Source: Branchiostoma floridae
Taxonomy: Eukaryota > Chordata > Leptocardii > Amphioxiformes > Branchiostomatidae
Reading direction: 5' to 3'
Assembly (NCBI RefSeq): GCF_000003815.2
Contig: NC_049985.1
Coordinates: 24,726,931 to 24,790,930, forward strand
Length of the DNA stretch: 64,000 bases
Part shown: in pieces, positions 23,690 to 35,056 of the stretch
How positions within the stretch are numbered: position 1 is the stretch's first letter
Layout of the letters: every line of letters begins with the position of its first letter
Program-made: the position numbers and the translations under genes
Notes under the pieces: generated by a model
What the model saw: the letters and a program-made list of their open reading frames with translations, nothing else
Database searches by the model: none
What the model was told of the DNA's origin: nothing

Positions 23690-23985
23690 GACAAATCCTG
23701 CATCTTGTTAGCCTCTTTCACCGGCCTCTCTGGGGGCATTGGCGTAAGTTGTTTGTGGGAGAGATTCGTGATTTTTAACTGGGAATATGCCGGGAAAGGA
23801 AAATATGCCCCGAAAGGAAAAGAATGTCGGGAAAGGAATATATGCCGGGAAGCTTGTACTCGCCCCTAGCACAAGCTCCTTGGCATAATTTCCTTTCCCA
23901 GTTAAAAATCACGAATCCCTCCCCCAAACAACTTACGACATTTACCCCAGAGAGGCTGGTGAAGGAGGTTAGCATCTTGTGATGT
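23690..23985. mobile_element. MITE with terminal inverted repeats of about 90 bp
   Basis: Left arm AGCCTCTTTCACCGGCCTCT through GTGATTTTTAACTGGGA is repeated in reverse complement on the right (TCCCAGTTAAAAATCAC to AGAGAGGCTGGTGAAGGAGG). The centre contains tandem CGGGAAAGGAA(T/A)ATATGCC-type units. No coding capacity. Confidence 0.8.
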
Positions 23986-24719
23986 ATTGAAAAATGTCTC
24001 ACACATATTTTAGCACGCGTTGCGTGTCCACTAGCACTGGAGAAGCCGAATCGGCAGAACTAATCTGTTAAAACTGACGGAATAAAAGTTCAAAATGAGA
24101 ACAGACTCCTTGTGGACTAGAAGGAACGAAATCTCAGTTAACGTCATGTTTCCAGTCCACCCATATCGAGTTCTAACGTTACATCCAATCATCACTACGT
24201 TACGTAAGTACAGCAAACCTTTTGTTGATTGAAATTTACAGAAATGTCTTTTTTTTGCGACACCTCAAGGATGGAGACAGTTATACATTACTTCCATGTG
24301 CCCCATGGAAAAAAAAGGACCCTGACGACAGCTTTGATAATTGACCGTTATGACTTCCAAAAGCTACGATTCTGCATTGCGTATATCCATAATCATCTAT
24401 CATGTGTTCAAGTGCTCAATGGAAATAGCAAAAGCAAAAAGGGGAAAAGAATTTGAGGGATTAAAGAAGCCATCTACATCAGAGCTTTACAACCATCCCT
24501 GAATAGAGACGGAGGGCGCCATAGACTTCATGCAACCTATGATCCACTGCTCACTGAGTCACGTGTTCTATCTGCATAACGTGACGTCACGACAGCAGTG
24601 GATTGTTCATTCCAAATCCAAGACTGATGCTGTGCAGTCGAAAATTTGGGTGAGCCCAATCTTTGTGTTGGAAATCACAGTTCAACTATTTCAGAATACC
24701 CACTGACATTTAAAAAACA

Positions 24720-27700
24720 TCAATAGCGTGGGAATATACATTTGATTATACACATTCGAAATATTGCAATGATTTCTGTAATGTCACCATCTTCAAAACT
24801 GAGAAGATGGTGACCGGTTCCGTTATACGCGTGCACATGAAGTGCCCAGTGGTCGGCCACAGTCAGGTTTCCACCCCGTCCCACCGTGACCAGTCCGGGG
24901 TACCCGTCCCCCCATCCCTGCTGCATCCTAAAACCTTTCCGCATCCTGAATTCGCGAACAACGGTGCCGTTCTTAGTCCGAACCGCTACCTGTAAATAGT
25001 CCGAAAAGAACGTTGACCTTACAACACGATCGACAAGAGCGTCCGCCGCAATACCAAGGAATGTATTGACAGGCAGAAAGGGATGTAATGTTCGTATGTC
25101 ATGTGTCATTTTTGTGTACTGCATAGTCAGCCCTTCAGCAGGCGGATTGCAATTCCCAATGTCCCATTGGTGGCCTCTACCACCGATGGAAATGTACGCA
25201 TCTTCGGGAGCTTTCGTCTCGCATTCAGTCTCTGACGCGGTGGCGGGAAAACTGCGGAGTTTGAGGCCCCTTGGTCCTAGCACTACGACCCGCCTGTTTG
25301 AGGCGTCAGACATATATACCTCGTTGCTAGGCGACACGACAACGTCACAGAGTTCAGGGAGCATTCCCGCCTCGTGTCCCTTTCCACCTACGGCACTCAT
25401 TGTTTGTTTGACTTCGTCTGGTCCTTTTCCTGAGAAAGAGTAAAATATTGGTAAATTTGGTGAATTCTGAAGTGTTAGCTCTGTACAGTTCTTTGTGGTT
25501 ATTATTAACTAAGAGAAATATCATTATTCTGAGCTGGCACAATTAAAGCTAAATGCACAACCCACCGTACGTGCAAAGACGTGCTGTCTACGTGCAAGAA
25601 CTGGGCAATCTTTTGGGATCCGCAAGTGGTAAGTACCGCCTCGAGCTCCGTACGAACTCGTAGGGAATCCGACGGACTTTTGAGCACGGAGACACGTAGA
25701 ACTTTACGTGCAGGCAAAACTTTGTGTGCCATCAGGCTGCGGATTCGCCCCCCGTACGTGCCAGTACGAGCGACGCGCCTGCCCTGTACAGCGGCTGAGC
25801 CTAAACGTTTTCAGGAATACGTGGCGGACTTGGCCTCCCTAAAAACGTACGGACAAATTGCACGTATGGAAGGTTGTGCCCTTAGCTTCACTATGCACAT
25901 GATGATAGCATGAGATTGCTTATCATCATCATGCATGTTCTAGACATTTTCTCATCTTTTTCAAGGCGTGTGCGAAGTACTTTGTGTATCACCTTCCGTA
26001 GCGCTGGTTGGTTGAGGCGATGTGTAGTCCACATGTTGGCTTACGTCCGTTTGGGCCAGGATTGGGAAGGTAGGGTCCGGCAAAGTCTGAGACCAAAAGC
26101 GAAAATGTCGTTAGAAAATAAAAACTGTGTAAAAGTGATCTCAAACCAACTTTCCACTGTCCGCGACAAGAATGGCAGCCACATATGTAAATTATAATCA
26201 GTATTAGCGGTGCCGGTACAAAACCGTTCTTCCTGGACCGGTCCAGAAAAACCGGACCTAAAAAAAATCAGTAGACCGGATGTCGGACGGATTCGAAAAT
26301 GAACAGATTATATCAGTAGGCCTTCATGTGTTTGGGGGCTTACCGTCCCAAGAAAATAACAAGAGCGAAGCAGAGGGGAGATGATAGGGCTTTTTTTACC
26401 AAGTTTCTACAGCCAAAGCTGGTCTAAAACAGAGGCAGTGAATTTTAGAACGCAAATGGACGTCGGATACTCCACCAAACAGAATCCTTTGTAGCAAAAT
26501 TAACCATTGTGTTGTGAGTATCGCCCATTCACAAGTTTTCGAAGATAATTAGGTCCAGGTTCAGGTCCGGACCTGGACCTAATCCTCTGGACTTGGACAG
26601 TACCTAGACCTGAATTTTCTGTACCGGTACCCAGCCGCGCCCTATTCTGGATACGTGTATCGGGAAAAATCCCCTATTCTAGCTCATATCAACAGTTGAC
26701 AATGCTTCAACACCCGTCCTAAAGCGTAGTAACGCTTGTTCACCTTTATCCGCGGGTTAACCTATATCCGTTGTTTATAGAAAAAAAAAAGGATTTGGGG
26801 ATAATAGATTGACTTGCAAGTTGAAACGTCCGTTTACTTGGTACTGTATTGGATTCCCTAATTACCTTGTTTTTTTAACAACAGATATAGGTTACCCCAC
26901 GAATAAAGGTTAATTAGCGTTACGTGTTTCCTTTCAAAGAGCGTGCAATGAAAGATCTCTAGGTGCGAAGGCAGGTTCATTAATCACTTAAACAACCAAC
27001 CTACACTTGAGAATGGAAACAATGAGGTATAAGATTCATATAAATGCATAAGAATAAACAACGTTACTACTACATGTATCAAAATATAAAAGATACAAAA
27101 CAATAAACGTAATGCAATCGAAATATACAACTCCTCACCGTTGGTGTGAAACTGTCCTGTTTTCCTGGTATGAAGGTTGAAATGAAGAGAGCCATAACAA
27201 CAAACAGTCCTGCCACGGCTACTCCAATAATAATGGTACTAGCGTGACCTAGAAAACAAAAACGGAAATAAAAATAAGATTCTTCCAAAATACAACACCC
27301 CAAAATCTCTTTCTCTATCCCTCTTCCCCTGCATAGAAAAGTATTCTGTTGGTAGAAACCTGTGAGAACACGAACTAAAACATTACAAAACCCTTGTCGT
27401 AGCGTCTTGAGTTGAACTAAATACGAACAAACCGATCATCGCTGGCGAAAATAAAGGGTGCTCTAACCACGTTACAATTTACGGTAATAATGACATACAA
27501 GTAAAAATAGAGATGCAATTTTCCACAACGTCGTTTTAGCAGAGTGAAGTACCAGTGAAGCTAAGGGAACAGCCCGCCGTACATGCAATTTGTCCGTACG
27601 TTCTTTGGGATGCCACATTTGCGAAGTATTTCTGGAAACTTTCAGGCTGTACAGGGCAGGCGCGTCGCCCGAACTGGCACGTAAGGGGGGCGAATCCGCA

Positions 27701-29196
27701 GCCCGATCGCACACAATGTTTTGCCTAAACGTAAAGTTCTACGTCGTGTCTGCGTGCTCCAAAATCCGTCGGATTCCCTACGAGTTCGTACGGAGGCGGT
27801 ACTTACCACTTACGGATCAAAAAAGATTGCCCACGTTTTGGCACGTAGACAACACGTATTTGCACGGGTTGTGCCCTTAGCTTTATTCAAGTGAAATAAC
27901 ATTATTAACATGACTTACCTCCAGCTGCCTGATGTTGCCGAACATTTGGGACGTACGTATACGCTGGGTTGAGCGGTAACGCGTTACCACTATAAATGGG
28001 GTTAGGAAGTAACGCGTTACCACTGTACATGGGGTTAGGAAGTAACCCATTCCCGACGTTAGATGTTTGGTTTCCATAATGCCCTTCATCTTTGTCATAA
28101 GTAACGGCGTATGGTTGGATGTCAAAGACATCCCCTTGTTCGTCATTTGTCCTTCTATGACCATATTGGTCATGAGCGACTGCATATGGACGGATACACT
28201 CGTCTTCTGACACAACTTCACTCTCTGTTCTGTTCTGTTCTGTTCAGAGCTTTCTATACCCTCCAATTGTTGGACGACCGCTTCTGTTTGAACTTCATCA
28301 TGACCGATGTTTTCTGCTGCGCTGTTTGCACCACAGACCTCGACATCTTGCCTGTCCGTACTGGCATCTTCGACATCTCGACCGCATTGATAGAAGTTGA
28401 ACAGTGCCTCTTTGTGACAGGTACCCCTCAGTTGGTATTGCACTACGCTCTCTGCGTTATCAACTTCAGTACCGTAGATGTGTTTTGACGGGGGATCTTC
28501 TATTTCTGATGGACAGACACTCGAGGAGTATGGCAAGTCTACGCTCTCTGTGCTATCAACTTCAGTACCGTAGATGTGTTTTGACGAGGGGTCTTCGCCT
28601 TTTGATGGACAACCACTCATGGAGTATGGCAAGTCTGCGTTCTCTGTGTTATCAACTTTAGTACCGTAGATGTGTTTTGACGAGGGTTCTTCGCCTTCTG
28701 ATGGACAACCACTCATGGAGTATGGCAAGTCTACGCTTTCAGTGTTATCAACTTCAGTACTGTAGATGTGTTTTGACAAGGGTTCTTCCGCCTCTGGATC
28801 TGTGAATGGATTATCAATATAAAGTGCTTGATCCTGTTCAGTTTGTTCAACGTGTGTATAAGAACTACAGCTTACCGGTAGCGATAGACGGTCTGCAGTG
28901 TTTTCGGGACTGAAACCCAGTCCGTCATCCTGGTAAGAGTGTTCAAACGAAGCGTCGCTAAGGAGGTAAGGTAACGGGTCTTCCGTGTAGCCGGGAGATG
29001 CGTCCGTTTGTCCCGCTAGGCTTTCCCGGTATGAGCGGCGCCGGGGCTGAGCCTCATGTTGAACCACAGGTTCTGGTGTAGAGTCAGGGCAGTCACGGAC
29101 ATGAGACAGGTCTGCCTGTGCGGCCTGCATGTTGGTGGGTATGTCATAGCCAGAGACACAGTCATAGTCTTCGGTTGGCTTGTTCGTTAAATCCAT
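24720..29196 (-). CDS. Single-pass membrane protein with NHL-like repeats, frameshifted
   Basis: Exons recognised: 29196-27919 (ATG start, donor GTAAGT), 27248-27139 (acceptor TTTTCTAG, donor GTGAGG) and 25429-24720 (acceptor CTTTCTCAG, stop). Exon 1 encodes a long acidic cytoplasmic region with four 32-residue tandem repeats (SKHIYGTEVDNTES, LPYSMSGCPSEGE), then NPMY/NPIY tyrosine motifs. Exon 2 is one hydrophobic helix (STIIIGVAVAGLFVVMALFI). The last exon looks NHL-like: GGKGHEAGMLPELCDVVVSP, YMSDASNRRVVVL, LTVADHWALHVHAY. Similar architecture is common in lancelet NHL/TRIM-like genes. The start frame and the frame that splices correctly into the membrane exon differ at a GAACA repeat near 28234-28255. 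Exons 2 and 3 do not join in phase, so a linker exon is missing; 26086-26045 (CTCAG..GTAAGC, 42 bp) is a weak candidate that does not fix the phase alone. Confidence 0.7.
25546..25888 (-). mobile_element. MITE family F1 (copy 1)
   Basis: Inverted ends AAGCTAAATGCACAACC and GGTTGTGCCCTTAGCTT; the consensus end is AAGCTAAGGGCACAACC. About 343 bp with many CGTAC(G) motifs, in an intron of the NHL-like gene and oriented opposite to the copy at 27558. No coding capacity. Confidence 0.85.
26206..26645 (+). mobile_element. hAT-like MITE family F2 (copy 1, diverged)
   Basis: Shares TGCCGGTACAAAACCG, GGTCCAGAAAAACCGGACCT, AAAATGAACAGATTATAT, a GGTCCAGG-rich palindromic stretch and TTCTGTACCGGTACCCA with the copies at 55409 and 61544. 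The ends are eroded and I see no clear target-site duplication here. Confidence 0.8.
26730..26924. mobile_element. MITE family F4 (copy 1)
   Basis: Inverted ends of about 43 bp: TAACGCTTGTTCACCTTTA at the left and TAAAGGTTAATTAGCGTTA at the right, each with an inner CGCGGGTTAACCTATATCCG-type block. Other copies lie at 34769, 36675, 39659 (half) and 49867. Confidence 0.85.
27558..27883 (+). mobile_element. MITE family F1 (copy 2)
   Basis: Starts AAGCTAAGGGAACAGCC and ends GGGTTGTGCCCTTAGCTT. It shares CTGTACAGGGCAGGCGCGTC, GGCGAATCCGCAGCC and the CGTAAAGTTCTACGT block with the other copies. It lies in the intron between the first and membrane exons of the NHL-like gene, ending 36 bp from the splice donor. 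Confidence 0.85.
28432..28800. repeat. 96-bp coding tandem repeat in the NHL-like gene
   Basis: The landmark GTAGATGTGTTTTGACGAG or a close variant starts at 28474, 28570, 28666 and 28762, an exact 96-bp period. 96 is a multiple of three, so copies add 32 residues each without shifting the frame. The last copy in protein order is the most diverged. Confidence 0.95.
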
Positions 29197-29719
29197 CGAA
29201 AATCTGAGTCAGAGCATCTACAGAAGTATCCTCGTACCTGTTCCATCGGGAGCTCTCCTATGCCTCTACGGTGCACAATGTATTACGTACTCGCAAAGGA
29301 CCATTAGATCACGGGGTTGGTTTGTAATACTTCGCTCCTGGTGCGACGGTTACAAGTTGAAATCAGACCATCCGGCTTGGAAGTCAGGCCGTCAGAAAAG
29401 TGTTTTGTAGGACTGAGGCAGGCCTATGGCTACCAGACTGCTAAAATGCATTGTGCAGTGCACTATAATTCTTCCAGAGCTCGGGCTATGATGAATTCTA
29501 ACCTTACTGTTTCGTGGTTCTGTGATACAAGTGCTACTATGGATCACTCGTAGCGCTATATATGTATAGCCGTAGAGCAATCGATAAGCCAGCAGACAAT
29601 CTTTCTACGTAATTCCCAAGTAATTTGTCGAGCTGAATAGATTCAGATTAGTCTGGCCAATCTAGAAAATTTCAAAAAACAAAGCAACAAGAGTTCGGCG
29701 ATCTCATACCTCCTTGAAA

Positions 29720-29940
29720 TATTTAGAGTTTTTGTAAATATTTTTACAAATGACTTACACATTTATATGATTTATGAATGGTGATGTTCATCATTGACTA
29801 ATGTACACATGCCACAAGTATAAAATTCTCATCATTAATCGATTTTGCAATTTTTGCACATATTATGCAAATCAGTTCCTCATTAGCATATTTGGTGTCT
29901 GCTTATGTTCCACCTATCCTGATTTACATGTCTTACATTT
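29720..29940 (-). mobile_element. Repeat family F7 (copy 3, 3' part)
   Basis: The reverse complement matches about 58000-58190: an ATAGGTGGAACATAAGCAGA-type block, ATGAGGAACTGATTTGCATA, AAAAATTGCAAAATCG and the TAGTCAATGATGAACATCAC region. Only the 3' third is present. Confidence 0.6.
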
Positions 29941-30219
29941 TGGGGGGTTGTAAAACCCATGAAAACGTTTAAAAAGCAACTTTTCAATTACAAATGTACG
30001 ACAGCGTGGTGAAAAATGGTATAAAAATTATTCTGCCAAAAAAAGTGCACCAAAACTTTTGTTCGAACCCCTAAATCACCAACTTGCTCTATGCCACGAA
30101 ACATCAGGGTACTAAGTTTAGATTTGCATTTAGAGTGTACTGTTCTGTGATATGACTTCGACCATTTCAAATGACAACGACAGTTAACGAGATGGAACTT
30201 ATCTCAGGTGTCGTGACCC

Positions 30220-30520
30220 AGTGTGATTTTTATTTATTTAAATTAACCACGTTTGTGGAAGGATTGACATAACAGGTGACTATCACCTTTTCAAATCAAG
30301 ATGTCAACCCGGAGACCAGACTGTAAGGTTTGATCCACTCACACCGGGAAGGACCCGTACCCTTTTAGATTAGTGTGGCTGGCTCTTACGTATACGTGCG
30401 TGGGGAATGGCTCTCCCCCAACACAGGACATCCATTTAACGTCCTATCCGAGGGACGGCCCTAGCCGAAGCTATGTACTCATTTTCACCTGAGTCAAGTG
30501 AGTAAGTACACGGGTCTGAT
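30220..30520. other. Probable repeat, family not identified
   Basis: Compact, moderately GC-rich segment with ATTTAACGTCCTATCCGAGG and GATCCACTCACACCGGG. It has the look of a conserved interspersed repeat, but no second copy is in this window. Confidence 0.3.
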
Positions 30521-30734
30521 ACATAACTGCATCCATAGTATAAATATTAACGTAATTACATGATGATAAGACAGTTGAAGTTGTTTCGGATAAGGAGGGT
30601 TGGGTCCTTGTATTCCCATTATTGCATATACTTGAGTCTCGACATAAGATTTATTTCATTGTATTCAACTGTCCTCAAGCAACCTACATGTATAAATCTC
30701 CAATATGAAGCCTCTACCATGAATTGACCATGGT

Positions 30735-30845
30735 GGGGGGGGGGGGGCGAAAACGCTAAAGGGGGGCGAAAACACTAGTGATCTCGCCCCTCCCGGGGGG
30801 GGGGGTCTGGGGTGGGGGTTGGGCGAGATCACGGGGGGGCGAGAT
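30735..30845. repeat. G-rich tract with repeated GGCGA motifs
   Basis: Several G runs of 6 to 13 alternate with GCGAAAACNCTA and GCGAGATC motifs, including one inverted GATCTCGCCCC. Four or more G-runs within 100 bp could form a G-quadruplex on the plus strand. Confidence 0.8.
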
Positions 30846-30951
30846 CGCTGTCACAGGTAAACTGGTGGTTAACACACCAAATCATTCAAACGGAATTTTT
30901 GAAATATTCATTACAACTGGAATATAGAAGTTTTCTTTTACAGAACTAGTT

Positions 30952-31005
30952 TTTCTCACCTGCTGACGTTTCAATGTCTGTCAGACATCTTCCTCAGAGC
31001 TTTTA
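30952..31005 (-). ncRNA. Hammerhead-core-like motif (candidate)
   Basis: The minus strand reads CTGAGGA, then a short hairpin (ATGTC-UGACA-GACAT), then GAAA and CGTCAGCAGG. The order CUGANGA - stem II - GAAA is that of a hammerhead ribozyme core. Such motifs sit in the terminal repeats of Penelope-like elements and in retrozymes. I could not find a good stem III or the cleavage-site triplet, so this may only be a degenerate element end. Confidence 0.25.
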
Positions 31006-31009
31006 ACTG

Positions 31010-32470
31010 GAGTTCTGCTTCTCGCCGCTATATGTAGCCGATATAGCTGGCGCTTTTGCGGCGAAAACACTATCCCAAATGTGGCTGGGTTTGTAACAAC
31101 CCCCTTCCCCCTTCGCACCGGTTTATCACTGGGGTAGGCTTCCTTATTATGTTACCTTCATAGAAGGTACATATTGTTTTTGGTTTGTTTCTTCTTCTTC
31201 TTCTTTTCCGCACAAATAAAAAACATGAATATCTCCGAAACTAGACCTTGGAATATCTCGTAATTCAGCAAGCTGGTAGGTTTGCACATAAGACACTGCA
31301 CCTTGGTCATTTGGTCCCCTAAAGATACCAAAAAATGATTTTATGGGGCAAAAAAGGGTGAAAAAACTAGCAATTTTAACACAAAATCGAACTTTCGAGC
31401 CCCCATAGAATGTTAGAACTAGGCTCCAAGGACCCGGGGTCAACGACCGGTAGCTGTAGAACCCGCCCGGGAGTTATGGAACGTGACTTCGAACGAGGTC
31501 AACGACCGCTGCTACGCAACACGGAAGTGGCCGCCCGTCAAATGATGACTTCATCTTGCTTTGGACGGCCTGAATTAAGGCAGAAGCCGTCCTCAAAATG
31601 ACTTGTGGAATTCATTTTGCCAAGAAGTAATAAAAGATAGCTTTGACTTTATTTTGCCGAATATCGGCACCCTTTGCATATCAACTTAAAGGAAGGTAGA
31701 ATGCGCCGACACGATATTGAAATTTAATGCCCCCAAAGTATCAAAACGTGTCTCGGTCTGGGTCTATATCGAGTTAATTTTAAGTATTTGTTTCGATGCT
31801 TTTCTTGATTTTGTTTTAAACGTTTTGCAATCTGCATGCACAAGTTTTACTCTGAGCCTTCCAAACATTGTTCAAATTCTATGTTGTGTTCGAGTTACGT
31901 CGAATCGAGAACACACACGGTGTGTAGTTCGCCAGCACTAGTCTGCCACTTGTGTTTTCGTGATTCTGTAAAAGCCGAGGTTGAGTTGCGTGCTCACGCG
32001 ATAATTTGGCGAACAAACGTGTTGGAGAGAATACTAGTATTAGTAGAATCTTCTCAGACAGGCCTACAACTGTGGTAACGTTACGTGTATGTGGCAACGT
32101 GGGGATTTCATCGGATGTCTCCTGACATGATAAGTAACTGGCGTATCATCATAATAATGTAGCGAGACATGTTCGTTTTTATCCACGGTACTGAATAGGA
32201 AATCAAGTTCATGCATAGAGCTGTCGTCTAAATAAAACACGGATTGGTGTCACGGTTGTAGTTAACCGATTTTTGAGTCAACAAGAACATTTGAGCAAAA
32301 ACAAAAAAAAATTATGACTACGTTATATTAGGCGCAATTTCATAGGGTTCGTGCAAATGCTTAGGCACCCCTGAAAACATGCATAACGATCGTCATGCAT
32401 TTTACGCCTGAGACATAAAGGTATGTGAAGCACAAGGGGTGGAGTTGATGAATTTATTTCGCTATTAAAC
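31010..32470. other. Intergenic sequence, nothing firmly recognised
   Basis: Holds a (TTC)n stretch near 31188-31206 and a CpG-richer segment around 31420-31570 that might be promoter-like. No supported exon. Confidence 0.3.
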
Positions 32471-32474
32471 TGAC

Positions 32475-32613
32475 CTGATCAAACAAGATTAACTGAAGCG
32501 TGGAACGCCCTCCCCATCTTAGGCTATAGGTCACGGTCATTCCGTTCACCTTGTTGTTCATCATGTAAGTTACCACAGCGCTGCGTTGGTCCCCAGCAAA
32601 CGAAGTCTGGACT
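32475..32613 (-). CDS. Unassigned internal exon (46 codons)
   Basis: Bounded by a good acceptor (AATTTTCCCAG) and donor (CAG then GTCAGT). Only one frame is open throughout: VQTSFAGDQRSAVVTYM, then VNGMTVTYSLRWGG and LQLILFDQ, entering in phase 2 and leaving in phase 0. It has the alternating hydrophobic pattern of beta strands. I do not recognise the family and could not find neighbouring exons, so it may be a stray exon or chance. Confidence 0.4.
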
Positions 32614-32819
32614 CTGGGAAAATTACAATTTATCTACGTACAGCTTTATACACGGTGGGGTTGTATAAAGCCACAGCACAAATCCCCAGGCACAAATCAG
32701 CAGAAGTCTACTCGAAAGTTCAATGTAGCAGAAACCTAACCCCTTGAACTTTGCATGATTGACAGGCGGACGGGTTTGAAGTGTGCCGACTGCGGTATGT
32801 ATTGATAATGAGGGCAAAA

Positions 32820-34760
32820 AAAAACTACGTACATCAAACGTAAATCAAAATTGTTTGCTAAAAATAAAAGAAATTTGTGAAATATTGATTGCGGGCTCTG
32901 AAAAAAATGATTGGGCCGTTCAAAGTATGAATGAATTTACACAGATTGACTGTGACAGGGAGCATAGCGAGCACGGTGGCGCGTACTGTGAAGATCACGT
33001 GCAGTGTGCAGGGGTTGTCATATCAATTTCTGGCGTGAGACGGTGGCAACTGCTGAGTGAATGAATAGAATAGATTTGTGGCATTTTTAGCGATTACGCT
33101 AACCAGCTATTTCTGTGAATTTGTGCGATTTACAGTTGTTGGTAACGAGAGGTGCCCTCACATTTCACGCCCAGAACTCATGGTGCTCCCATCGCTACTT
33201 GGCAGGTCAAATTTTGATGAATGGATTTTTAACAAATGCGCATTAATACGGTTCATGATCCCTTCGCGCTCCACGTTACAAGCGGCAAACTCTGTGAGAC
33301 GTTTTGTGAATGTACCTTCCGATTTTGTGGCATGCTAGACAGTGTGCCGTAACTTGGTGCGCTTGTTTTACTTTTGCTTCAGAAGTTAGTGATGAATTAA
33401 AGTAGACAGAAATAAGAATTCAATTCTATAATATTTTAGCTTCTTTTGACATTTAAACTTTGACTGTATGAATTTTTGTCTTATGTCACGAGAAACGGGT
33501 TTTATGCACTATTTGCGACGGTCCTACTAGTAAGAAAATCATTACGAAAAAACAACACCGCCTACATCAACAAATCTTCGTGTACTTTTTGGAAAATATC
33601 TTCGAAATCTCTCTATTAAGTTTCAGTTTCATTGACGGTCAGCCTAAAGGAAGTACAGCACGCCTGACATCGGTAGAAATTTATATTTTATAAGCAACTT
33701 ATTTTCCACGTTTTATGAAAGAACGCATTACAAGCATGTGAGGTCCGAGCGGCTTGCAGGAGACTATTTTGAAAGACATTTAAATTCACAAAGATTTTCG
33801 ATTTTTTTGTTACTTCTGTAGTAGCAATAACTGATAGTTAATCAGATGAAAATGACAACAAAAAGTCAGCGCTAGGACGATGCGACCGCGTGACCGGAAC
33901 ACTGGTACTAGTGGTAGGAGGAGGGGCGCCGACCGGCCGCGGGTTTGACCGGTTGTTCTCTCTCGCCGCCGGCGGACGTTAGGAATTGTCAGCACGACTG
34001 CACCGTCCGAAATAAGATTTTTGCAGACTTTGTCTATATTTACGCGCCGAGTTTGTCCGTCAACAATGACGGAAAGAGCAAGATTTAACGTATTCTTGTG
34101 TTATCAACTGATCTTATCGACGCGCGCTCCGCGCCAAGTCGAATACTTGTGAATTTTTTCCGAGTGATTCAAAACTTTGTTTTTTTTTAAACATATGAAT
34201 ATGTTGAAGGAAACCAGTTTTATCTATGGCCCTCTCCCAAGCCAAGACAGTTCTCCTTTTCCCTCCCCCAAGCCGACAAAAAAGTTCCTAGGCCCTCCCC
34301 CAGACGACAAGCTTTCCCACGATTATGTCGTCGAGTAAACCCTGTTGACGACCGTCAAAAGTGTAGAACCTTTGTGGACAGACTGCCCAGTGCCCATGTG
34401 GTTGTTAGCTATGCAACTGATGTGAGGATGATGAAAACCCCTGTTTAGAATAAAATGGGACACTGTGTTTATTATCCAAGATACGTAACGTTACAGATAA
34501 AAAAAATATTGAAATTCATTCGTCTCTTCTTGATCCCTTGATTATCCTGTATCATCTAAATCAGGTAGAAATGCTAGGCTAGACCATGTGTGAAGGTAAC
34601 ATTCTGTATTTGCTTGCAAATATTACCTTTCTAGTTAAGTCTTATTTTCGGATTCATTACAACTTTTTGGTAACAAAGATGTTGTCAACAGTGAAATGGC
34701 TTACACCAAGGAGGTTATATTCACAAGGCCTTCTGAATATAACTGAATATAACCTCCTTG
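32820..34760. other. Intergenic sequence, no gene recognised
   Basis: AT-rich apart from a CpG-rich patch at 33880-33980 containing GCCGACCGGCCGCGGG and TCGCCGCCGGCGGACG. The patch could be a promoter-type CpG cluster for the methyltransferase-like gene downstream, but nothing ties them together. Confidence 0.3.
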
Positions 34761-34768
34761 CTTACACT

Positions 34769-34994
34769 TAACGCTAGTTCACCTTTATTCGCGGGGTGAC
34801 CTATATTCGCTGTTTGTTTTTAAAACACGGCATTCAGGCTCTGGTATTTAGGGATACCGGCATGTTGCCAGTGGACAGACTGTGGTTTCAAATTATGTGG
34901 TCTAAACCGCCGCGTCGACTTGATACCCCTAAATACAATGTTTTTAAATACAACGGATATAGGTTAACCCGCGGATAAAGGTGAACTAGCGTTA
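34769..34994. mobile_element. MITE family F4 (copy 2)
   Basis: Inverted ends TAACGCTAGTTCACCTTTA and TAAAGGTGAACTAGCGTTA are perfect over 19 bp. Inner parts CGCGGGGTGACCTATATTCG and CGGATATAGGTTAACCCGCG are also complementary. It ends about 60 bp before the methyltransferase-like exon. Confidence 0.9.
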
Positions 34995-35056
34995 TATGTC
35001 CTGTATATATACATTTACAAATGTTCACAGACAAAAGTGACTGAGCAAAACTCCAG

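Noticed and set aside
26045-26086. 42-bp linker exon joining the membrane and NHL-like exons
   Set aside because: Good AG and GTAAGC borders, but its length keeps phase 0 while the NHL-like exon needs phase 1. Not listed as a feature, only mentioned with the gene.
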